DNA of 47,896 nucleotides from Gymnopus androsaceus JB14 (Eukaryota; Basidiomycota; Agaricomycetes; Agaricales; Omphalotaceae): contig ML769816.1 of NCBI GenBank assembly GCA_009733575.1, positions 1 through 47,896 of the forward strand, written 5' to 3'. Within the stretch, counting starts at the first letter, position 1; each line of letters opens with the position of its first letter. Shown here piece by piece: positions 40,425 to 47,896 of this stretch. The position numbers were made by a program, and so were the translations under genes. The notes beneath the pieces were generated by a model. It worked only from the letters and a program-made list of their open reading frames with translations, had not been told where the DNA came from and did no database searches.

Positions 40425-43403
40425 ATGCTGCCTCTGCCCAACAGTCAAACTCATCTTCCCGATGGCCAGTATCCTCCTGAAAAATCTGCTGGCCCAGATT
40501 CGCAAGTTAGTGCGGCTGCCGTTGAACCGCGCGTAGAGACCTCGGGTGACTCAGACAACTCTATGGACTCTGATTCTGGGTCTGTTCCACAGAAGAAGGC
40601 AACTCAGAAGAAGAAGAAGAAGAAGAATAAAGGAGGTAAGCGGGGAAACCCAGGAGTCTCCCTAGGGGAGCACCTGCAGTTCCTCGAGAAACATCGGGAT
40701 ACGTACCTGGGTCTGGATACTCAATCGGCGCGGACTCATTGGCTCACTGGGTTCAGGGAGACTTGGTTCGCTAAGTTTCTGTGGCACCTCGATCAACCAC
40801 CAGCCGAATTCGCTGTTCTTCATGTCACAGAGCCAGCTCTCGGGGAGTCAACAGCTGGGGAACCTGCACAGTCAGCAGGACTTTCTGAGGAGGGGCGAAG
40901 GGAGCTAATGAAACGTGAAAAACTCGCAAAGGACGCGGTACAAGCAGCCGGCCAAAAGGTTTGTGTCGTCTTTACACGGTCTTTTTTTCATGCTTATCCA
41001 ATATTTTTTTTCCACAGCAAGTGACCGGTTGGTTTCATCGAGTGACAATAAAGGCGAAGTCTACTGAAGGAGGCCTGGCATTTAAAGGGATAAAACAACA
41101 AATGCTGAATGCGTCGAAAGGGCCGCCTCATGGAATGCCTGATTGCAAGTTCTGGATGTCACATCCACTGTACAAGGAGAAGTACAGCGTCGGCTACGAG
41201 AAGGCCAGTGCATCGAATCCTCCAGAAGCAAAGGATAGGATAAAATTCCAGTGCAAGGTAGCCGAGGAGATGTACGAGCTGGAACCGGCGGAGGTGAAGG
41301 AGGCGATTGCGATTGAGAATGCGGAAAGTCGTAGCGCAAAATTTGCTGCATTCAAAAAGCTGATGAGTGGGAAATTTACATTGGAAGGAGCGGATGACAT
41401 TGACGAGGAGTCGAAAAAACTGTAAGATTTTTTTGTTTGATTTTGGCTCGCGTCGACACCAGTCTAACTGAATTCCTCTGTACTAGATGCATTAAAAACT
41501 TCACCAAATTTGTGCAACCTCTTCTGGATGCTATTCGGGCGCACACAGGACTATGGGTAACTCTGCTGGCTGGAGCCCCACCGGCTAATCCGGAAGTCGA
41601 CAAGCGCCATACATTTTTAATGTGAGTCTTTTATTGCGACTTGAATTGTTTCTTTTCTGAATTCACTTATTGTTGACAGAGTCAGCTCTGGAACTGCCGA
41701 AGGGTGCACGTTCCACCAATGGCATCCAGATGAATACCTGCATCAAGTGTTAGCGCAATGGCTCCGCTTTCTTGATGCTACGCCTACGAACCAAGGAGGT
41801 AAGCATCCGTTTAGTAGATTGGATGATATTCTTGATTAAATCAACATGATAGATGGTCCTTCAACGAATACGACAGCTGCCGGTTGTAGTTCTCAACAAC
41901 TCGACACCCCTGCTAATGATCCAAGTATGCTGAGGATGCCGGAGAATGATAATGAAGAGAAGGGACGTCCGTCTAAATCGAAGGCAAAGAAATCGAGGCG
42001 CAGGTCAAAGAAAGCAGGCCCGAGTCATATGGCCGAAGTAGAGAAGGAAAAGACGGAGACAATGGGCGGGGAGAAGGGCAAAGGGAAGGAAGATGTTGGA
42101 CCTGTTGCGGAAGAGGTCAATGAGGGCGAAGATAGGGTTGAAGAGAACGAAGACAACGGCCGTGCTGGGACTCCGGAACTGCCCGCTGACTGGATTCTAC
42201 ACCCTGCGACGATCCTTTACCTTAATGGCCTGCCCGGCAATGAACGTCAAGACGAGATGCAGAGATTGCGAGGAACAAGGACGGCCTACGAGTTTGAGCG
42301 AGAAAATAACATGATTCGCAACAAGTACTTCATGGATCAGATATTCGAAGGTAGAACCGCGGATGATCTCATTTTTGGTCACTCAACCGCACCTAAAGCC
42401 CCTTCCGTACCTCCTTCTCCTTCTTTCGACCCTTTAACATCTCCTGCTCGTAATCGTACTCCGACTCCTGCTCCCGCTCCACCGTCTTCGCCTTTGGCAT
42501 CTCATCCTCCATCTCCATCTTTCACGGTTCCAGCATCTCCTGGACCACATGCGTTTCCGGATCTGCATCCTTCTGCTGCTCCAATAGACCCTGCAGTGGA
42601 TAAAGAGCTTATGCTGGTTCAGCCAACGGAATTTGGGGGTGAAAAGGATAATATGGAGATGGAAGGCACTTCAGTCGATAAGACGGGATGGCTGGGCTGG
42701 CTGAGGGATAGTTATGATTCACTACTTGGAGAGGGTAGACCGGGTGGAACACTCTGGTCAGGTACTCTCAACGACTGGACGGAACTCGAAGGTTATTATG
42801 GTTTCAAGAACCCCATTGGCTCAGTAGGCTGCAACTTTATTGAATGTTATCTACAGTACTAATGCCTTTGTTCTACAGAAATCGTTTTTTGGGTCATTGG
42901 GTCATCCAGAGGCAGTTCACTGGTGGTCCCAAAATGCCAAGCCTTGCAGTCACCGACCACCAGAGAGAACCTTGGGCGACGCGGATACATTTGGCCGTAG
43001 TTGGTGGGTATGGTGGTCGGCATTGAACCTGAAGTGGCGAGAGCGCGACTCGGAAACTGGACGGATCATTGTCTGTGGAGATGGAGATGGAGATTGGAGC
43101 AAGTTCGATCGTCCAGGACAATGTGGTCTACTAACGGTCTTGTACTGCCTATTTTGGTGGTGGGGCATGATAAGCAGCGACGAACAGCGTTCTCTTTGGA
43201 CCTCCGTGCTGAAGGATGTTGCCTGGGTGGTTAGTGAGTTACTCACCGAGAACAGGTACGCGGGTATTTTTTTTCTGCGTATCAAGTCGCTAAATGGCGG
43301 TGTAAATAGGCCGCATCATCGGAGTAAAAAGCGAGCATTGGGCGTTCCTGAAGATGAGGAGCAACAAGACGGGCCCCGTCAGTCGAAAAGAACTCGTATG
43401 TGA
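40425..43403 (+). CDS. Large Trp-rich hypothetical protein, 877 aa, repeated basidiomycete family
   Basis: Seven exons (40425-40958, 41018-41421, 41487-41621, 41680-41798, 41853-42823, 42879-43255, 43310-43403) splice with consistent phase into 877 aa, so the gene looks intact. Order: acidic Ser/Asp start with a Lys-rich KKATQKKKKKKNKGG nuclear-signal-like run; a helical part with EHLQFLEKHRDTYLGL and HWLTGFRETWFAKFLWHLD; VTGWFHRVTIKA; NFTKFVQPLLDAIRAHTGLW; a charged/Pro-rich linker (~residues 400-600); then a Trp-rich module with GWLGWLRDSYDSLL, WTELEGYYGF, WWVWWSALNLKWRERD, GDGDGDWSKFDRPGQCGLL and LYCLFWWWG; a basic tail ends it. The Trp-rich module is, from memory, a common multicopy agaricomycete family of unknown function, often in transposon-rich regions. 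Confidence 0.75.
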
Positions 43404-43689
43404 GCGATTTTATTTAGAGAATCCTGGTAATGGACACCAAGTCCTACGCAAGATATTACACAAGTTATAATTTATTCTGGAAAAATTCTAAGTTTTGCGA
43501 GCTGGAAACTGGCGGTGGAATAAAAAGCTGAGAAAAATATATCAAATTCTACCAGGGGTATAAAACTGATTGTTATCGCATGCTGGTTCTGGAAAAGCAT
43601 GTGAAGGCCCGGGAACGCAACCCTCAATTGACTCCCGGCTCTTTCCATACTGGGGCCACACGAGTCACTTTCCCTTGAGTTGTTTCTTC

Positions 43690-44197
43690 ATGGGTCGCCC
43701 ATTTTGGAGCGTGGTTCTTGCAGAGAAGGCAAAGAAGAGAGAGGTGGAGGAGAGGAAGGAGAAGGAAGGTGATGAGTCGTCAGAGAATGCTTGGGGATCT
43801 TCCAGGCAGGACAGAACTGGTCTTTGGGGGACTTCGGATGCTGGGTTGTGGTCTGACCGCGGGTGGACACATTCAGGCTCCTCGTGGCATGACACAAATG
43901 TCTCATCCTGGGGTAATGACGGCGAAGCTATCGAGAATGTTTGGACGCGTATGACGACCCCACAGTCGAACTCGAACGCCTCTGAGAGCCCCGCAGGCGG
44001 ACTTCGCTCTGACGAGGAGGTTCCTACGAGACAATGTACGTGTTCATCTTGTACTTGAGCGTAGAATACATTTCTAATTACTTGTAGTGAGCCATCTTTC
44101 TCGTTCCCCTCGTCGTTCTAGTCGTTCTCAATCCCCTCGTTGTTCTCAATCCCCTCGAGCCTCCTTACATCTTTCTCTTTCTCCCCGTCGTTCCTAG
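43690..44197 (+). CDS. Hypothetical 151-aa protein with W-G/S repeats and an RS-rich tail
   Basis: Exons 43690-44035 and 44088-44197 join to 151 aa. The first part has a charged helix (KAKKREVEERKEKEGDE), then a Trp/Gly/Ser stretch with evenly spaced tryptophans (AWGSSRQDRTGLWGTSD, GLWSDRGWTHSGSSWHD, SSWGNDGE). The second exon encodes an Arg/Ser tail: LSRSPRRSSRSQSPR and LSLSPRRS before the stop. RS tails are typical of splicing-linked proteins, but there is no RNA-binding domain here. It lies 290 bp after the 877-aa gene on the same strand and may be related to it. Start chosen as the first in-frame ATG. Confidence 0.55.
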
Positions 44198-44771
44198 TTC
44201 TCCGTGCTTACCAAGTTACAATAAAATTTCCGTTTTCCCTTTCCGTTGTCCCATTGAGATGGCGCGCGCGCTATAATTGAGTTAAAATCCTAAATTCAAG
44301 CTTCAATTTCTTGAACAATATAAGGCTTATATTATAAAAAGAAGTCATGCAACGAAAACATTGATTAACTTGAATTTGAACAAGAATACAGACTGAAGTC
44401 GTGCAATAACAATTAACTTGAATTTGAACAACAATATGGACTGAACTTATACAATTAAAATTCGATGTACAGGTAATTGTATTGACCAGTATAAGTGAAG
44501 TTTGGCGCCGCAAACTGAGCGCCTAAACAGACGTGTGCATTTCGTTGAAACCCATAGGTCTATATCTAGTAATAGATAAGCAATTTATATGCATATGTCC
44601 CGAAATCCAAATTTGGGTAGCCCAATCGAGGCATAAGCACGAGTGCCGAAGCTAGGCCCAATGCCAAGCTGGCGGCCCCAGAAAAATATTTGGCAGGGCG
44701 GACATTTGCCTGGTTACTTTGCAATAAGTCATTTAGGTCTATTGCCTGCATACTTTTCATTAAAGTTACAG
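44198..44771. other. AT-rich spacer with a short tandem duplication
   Basis: A block containing TTAACTTGAATTTGAACAA occurs twice (about 44366 and 44412). A minus-strand frame at 44566-44808 with hydrophobic stretches overlaps the 3' end of the 150-aa gene in another frame and is not taken as a gene. Confidence 0.45.
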
Positions 44772-45278
44772 CTACAGCTGAGAGAGTAAGAGGGAGTTTG
44801 ATGGACATAAATCAATGGGCTCATTCGAACAAGCATTTATGCATTCTCTCAGTCGCGCCTTCTCCTGAAAGGCCACAGCATACTGCATGCGGAAAAACTG
44901 CAGCTCCTTCTCAGTAGCTAGAAACTTTTCTTGTTCCTGCGGACATGAAAATGGTCAGTGATGCTCAAAAAGAGAGTGGAGGCTAATCACTTCATCAAAC
45001 TGGCGCTGCGCAGGACCAGCAACTACACAAACTTTGTCCCGATGCGCAGACAGAGTGCATGCTCCATTTTCATCATTGCGTGCTCGACATACGCTTCTGC
45101 GGTATAGGACAAGCTGATTCGAAGTTACAGATGCCGCATCATTTGAAGGCAGAGGGGCCGAGGAAGGCGAGAAGGATAGACCAGCATCCTGGGAAGATTG
45201 AGCTGGCCGTGTACCGATCGTGGCTAGACCAGAAGGATAGGGCATATAGCAAGGGCCTTTGATGGAAGGATTGGTCAT
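44772..45278 (-). CDS. Hypothetical 150-aa protein
   Basis: Exons 45278-44991 and 44936-44772 join in phase 0 through a 54-nt intron to 150 aa. The N-terminal part is Ser/Pro-rich (MTNPSIKGPCYMPYPSG); the middle has CRARNDENGACTLSAHRDKV and the end is helical: EQEKFLATEKELQFFRMQYA, VAFQEKARLRECINACS. No family recognised. Clean splice sites and a clear open frame support it as a gene. Confidence 0.55.
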
Positions 45279-45846
45279 TGTGTGGTGTATGTTTTGTGTT
45301 CATGAAGGACAGGGAAGGTGAAGACAGGGAAAGTAAAGACAGGAAAAGTGGGCACCTGGCCTGATGGATGGATGAGTTTCGTACAGGCATTTTAAAACTT
45401 GGACCATACCATATGCGAAAGGCTGCGATTAGATGGCTGGAACAATAAGAATTTGGATTTGACAATAACATTTTGAATCCAAATTCTTAAATAACATTTT
45501 GAATCTCACGTCATGTACATTTTTAGTCAATGGCAAGATAAGACTCTAGAAAAGAAAAAAAATTCAGCTGAACTCCAACAATTGAACTCCAACAATAAAG
45601 AACTTCAACAATAGAGAATCTAACCTCAGAGACGTACTTGAGGATGGCGGTCAGATCAGGCAATTGTTATTGAAATCGAACCAGTCTATTATTGTTGCAA
45701 TATTTGGGATGTAGATAGATGTACATTACACCAACTGCAGAGGCGCTGCCAATTTACATCTTCAAGCGCTTTGGAAAAATGTAAGATGAGGCGCAAAACT
45801 AAAGAGTACTGTATCAGTTTTGAAGAACGAACATGAAGATAACACT
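45279..45846. other. Intergenic spacer
   Basis: Includes GAAGACAGGGAAAGTAAAGACAGG (two AAGACAGGRAAAGT units at ~45318) and repeated AACTCCAACAAT words (~45571-45610). No gene seen. Confidence 0.4.
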
Positions 45847-46143
45847 TCACAGCTTTGCAATGCACCTTGCTTTAGGTGCATCTTTACTGCGGAGATTCAC
45901 CACACAGTCAACTGGTCCCTTGCTGACTCTCATTATTAGAAGGTCTCCATGAAAGCCCAATCTTGTATGTAATGCGAGTCTCTTGTGTCGTTGGAAGAAA
46001 ATCCGAAACTGATCGCCTTTGTACTGCACATCACAATCATGAATATGCTGTTGGGTGAGCCAATCGGTGAAGCAAGGTTCTGGCAAGGGTAGACGAGATG
46101 CATGTAATAGATTCGATGGGCCCAGAGAAGTGGTGGCAATCAT
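45847..46143 (-). CDS. Small hypothetical protein (~98 aa or last exon)
   Basis: The minus-strand frame starts at the first ATG (MIATTSLGPSNLLHASRLPL) and ends with RLGFHGDLLIMRVSKGPVD then VVNLRSKDAPKA. The end block, HGDLLIMR...VVNLRxxD, looks like a C-terminus I have seen in other agaricomycete hypothetical proteins. The frame stays open upstream without an ATG, and a CCCAG acceptor lies at about 46168, so this may instead be the last exon of a longer gene. Function unknown. Confidence 0.45.
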   Translation of the reverse strand: MIATTSLGPSNLLHASRLPLPEPCFTDWLTQQHIHDCDVQYKGDQFRIFFQRHKRLALHTRLGFHGDLLIMRVSKGPVDCVVNLRSKDAPKARCIAKL

Positions 46144-46247
46144 CACACCAGTGGGTGGCCCTTGCACTGGGATTCGGTACGCTCATAGATGAAAGATATA
46201 TTTGGACTGGATGATGGTTAGTGAGCTGTTCCTGGTTGAGTTGAAGG

Positions 46248-46385
46248 CTTACATTAGGTGAATGTTTTTGACTGGTAGGCATCCGTGAGCATCGTGAACA
46301 TTGGACTAGAGAGTGGCTTACATTAGGTGAATGTTTTTGACTGGTAGGCATCCGTGAGCATCGTGAACATTGGACTAGAGAGTGG
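46248..46385. repeat. Perfect 69-bp tandem duplication
   Basis: The unit beginning CTTACATTAGGTGAATG occurs twice without a visible difference (46248-46316 and 46317-46385), followed by short GAGAGTGGCTA repeats. The identity suggests it is recent. Confidence 0.9.
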
Positions 46386-46605
46386 CTAGAGAGTGGCTAG
46401 AGAGCAAGTAAATGGTAGCCTGCTACCGATGTATTCAGTGAAAGATATCCTCAATGCAAAGGATACGGATACACACCCATCCTTTTGTACTTTGGCCTTT
46501 TCATTCATTTTGTTTCCCATTTCACACCACATGCTTGCCACGGTTGTTTCTTATCCCTTTTGTATTTTCACACTAGATACTACTTTATTGTTCATATTCT
46601 GCAAT

Positions 46606-47304
46606 CTAATTGGGTCCCTTACGCTTCTTACAAGCATTGGTATCCTTCAGGTTCTTCAGTTGCTCACACAAAACAGCATTTGCACCCCAAAAGTCCAAAT
46701 GGTTTTTGAAGGCAGGAAACTGTTCAACTATCTGGGAGAGGGCTCAGAAGGGCGAATGTGTAGCCACTTGTGGACGTACCACGTTACGAGCTGCTTGAAG
46801 AGCTTGTCCCTCCTGTGCACTCAATGGTTTTCCAACCTCCAAGTGTGTCAAAACTGCGGATTTAGCAGTATTCTGCATGCAAAGATTGAGATTTGTGAAG
46901 ACATTGCATTTAAGACTTACTCTCAGGCTGCGAACAAACTCTTTCTCCCAACCCGAATTAGTGAGCGTGAACCCGGAAGGGCAGGAAGTATACATTATAC
47001 TTGAGGGACCAGGCATGGTAGCTGGATGCATTGGGCCGCGAATTGCATCATCCTTGGGGCTGGGAGTTAGAGGGGATGGCGGGGTTTCAGATGGACCCAG
47101 AGTTTGCGCCCTTGTGTTGATTGGGGGAGGGATGGAACGTGCACGGTATGGATGGAACCTTGGGGTATCAGCTAGCTCCTGGTGGATAGCCAAGGGCACT
47201 GCACGAGTGAAGCGCTGGATATTAGTAAATATGAGTGGAACAACTTTTGGTTGTTTAGCCTTTCGAGGAGGTGCCCAGGTGGGGGGTGACTTTTTGGGAG
47301 GCAT
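46606..47304 (-). CDS. Hypothetical basic Pro-rich protein, 200 aa
   Basis: Exons 47304-46921, 46872-46780 and 46731-46606 join in phase 0 to 200 aa; both introns are 48 nt with GTAAGT/GTACGT donors. It begins MPPKKSPPTWAPPRKAKQPK, continues with Pro-rich sequence (SIPPPINTRAQTLGPSETPP), then FTLTNSGWEKEFVRSLR, a helical LEVGKPLSAQEGQALQAARN, and ends in FPAFKNHLDFWGANAVLCEQ followed by a basic KKRKGPN tail. The basic ends suggest a nuclear or nucleic-acid-linked protein, but no domain is recognised. First ATG used as start; a GTG-initiated extension upstream was ignored. Confidence 0.65.
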
Positions 47305-47494
47305 TGGGATGGCCACCTCACACAGTCTGATAACTTATGTATTGACTATGCTGCTTATGTCAAACAACAATAAGTGTATAAAAACAAAAAGGACAGTCAG
47401 ATTTAAAGGGAAGCTAGTCTCAAATCTAGTCTCACCTGGCTTTACTCCAATGCCTAATCGTACTTCTCCCTCCTGCGAAAACAGACACTACGCC

Positions 47495-47625
47495 ATGTCC
47501 CAGACTCTTCTTGGTCATGATGGCCCGTCATTGTGCATTGCAGTCCATCCTCATGCAACCTACGTTGCCACTGGTGGTGAGTTCACTTCCCACAATGGCC
47601 TATTGAAACTCACGATAGCCTTGTA
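47495..47625 (+). pseudogene. WD40-repeat fragment
   Basis: ATG at 47495 followed by SQTLLGHDGPSLCIAVHPHA and TYVATGG, which matches the first half of a WD40 repeat (GHxGPxxCIAxHPxxxYxATGG). A GTGAGT donor-like site follows directly, and no further repeat units are found in the next 270 bp. I take it as a stranded 5' exon of a WD40 gene. Confidence 0.5.
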
Positions 47626-47896
47626 GGTGATGAGTTAGATATGTGCTGGGTATGAAAACCAACCAAACAACAATCACCCCAATCAGATATAATCCAAAAG
47701 GTTTAATTTAATGCAAGGAAGGAGGTTGTCAAAGGTTCCCTCGACTACTAATTGATTCGAAGAGAAAGCACTTGACAGTTGACACAGATAGTGCGCAATG
47801 AACAAGGTTTTATATTTGGAGGGAGGTTTTGAAAAGCCAACTAACGTACGACGACGCGCTGAACTAATCGAGGGGAAAGCAAACACCAAAGCACGG
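47626..47896. other. No gene seen to the window end
   Basis: No coding block or repeat recognised; anything here is cut off by the window edge. Confidence 0.4.

Noticed and set aside
44566..44808. 80-codon hydrophobic minus-strand frame resembling a secreted peptide
   Set aside because: It overlaps the last exon of the 150-aa gene in another frame, has no separate support and its start lies inside that exon.
46393..47004. 203-codon plus-strand frame with membrane-like segments
   Set aside because: It is antisense to the three-exon 200-aa gene, whose splice sites and phases all agree.
1..47896. tRNA, rRNA or snRNA genes
   Set aside because: No cloverleaf with A/B boxes or rRNA-like block was noticed when reading both strands, though a covariance search was not possible.

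Overview
The window is nuclear DNA from a filamentous basidiomycete, most probably a mushroom-forming agaricomycete. The support is dense introns of about 43-78 nt with GT...AG ends, and protein families I recognise as basidiomycete repeats: a KDZ transposase with a CxC2-type cysteine cluster, a TET/JBP-type dioxygenase, an 'integrase core' gene with its typical acidic C-terminus, fungal BTB and F-box proteins, and a DUF6534-like membrane protein. Nothing bacterial or viral was seen. All family calls are from memory of sequence motifs; no search was run.

The left half (1-25 kb) is a graveyard. Decayed pieces of ordinary genes lie among small transposons and repeats. In order these are: a ribosomal L18a/ubiquitin chimera (1.03-1.65 kb), minisatellites and CATAG-rich hairpins (2.2-4.9 kb), an FCP1-like phosphatase (5.2-5.9 kb), a GH13 alpha-amylase whose 3' half is clean and 5' half ruined (6.2-8.8 kb), Ser/Thr/Pro-rich reading frames with an F-box remnant (10.3-15.9 kb), an integrase-core pseudogene (16.1-18.2 kb), a BTB gene broken by a 370-bp MITE (18.3-19.8 kb), a GH3 beta-glucosidase fragment (21.1-21.9 kb), a DUF6534-like fragment (22.1-22.6 kb) and a spliced coiled-coil gene (23.1-25.0 kb).

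The middle (25.3-33.9 kb) is a KDZ transposase gene on the minus strand. It is interrupted in an exon by a 4.27-kb palindromic fold-back element (28189-32462). The element has nearly identical 2-kb arms that meet in arrays of a 43-bp repeat. Removing it restores the reading frame exactly at that point, but the KDZ gene also carries two apparent frameshifts.

The right part (34.3-47.3 kb) is different: compact, intron-rich genes that splice into open frames. A TET/JBP-like 2-oxoglutarate/Fe(II) dioxygenase (464 aa) stands head to head with the KDZ gene. It is followed by proteins of 168 and 167 aa, a gene with an unclear 5' end, a protein with a possible viroplasmin/RNase H1-N-like module, an 877-aa Trp-rich protein, an Arg/Ser-tailed 151-aa protein, and further proteins of 150, about 98 and 200 aa. 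I infer that the KDZ transposase and the 5-methylcytosine oxidase form a transposon-linked pair, and that some of the neighbouring unknown genes may be cargo of the same mobile element. Several stop codons in the pseudogenes look like CGA-to-TGA changes, which fits decay of methylated CpG and would link the decay to the chemistry of the TET/JBP enzyme.
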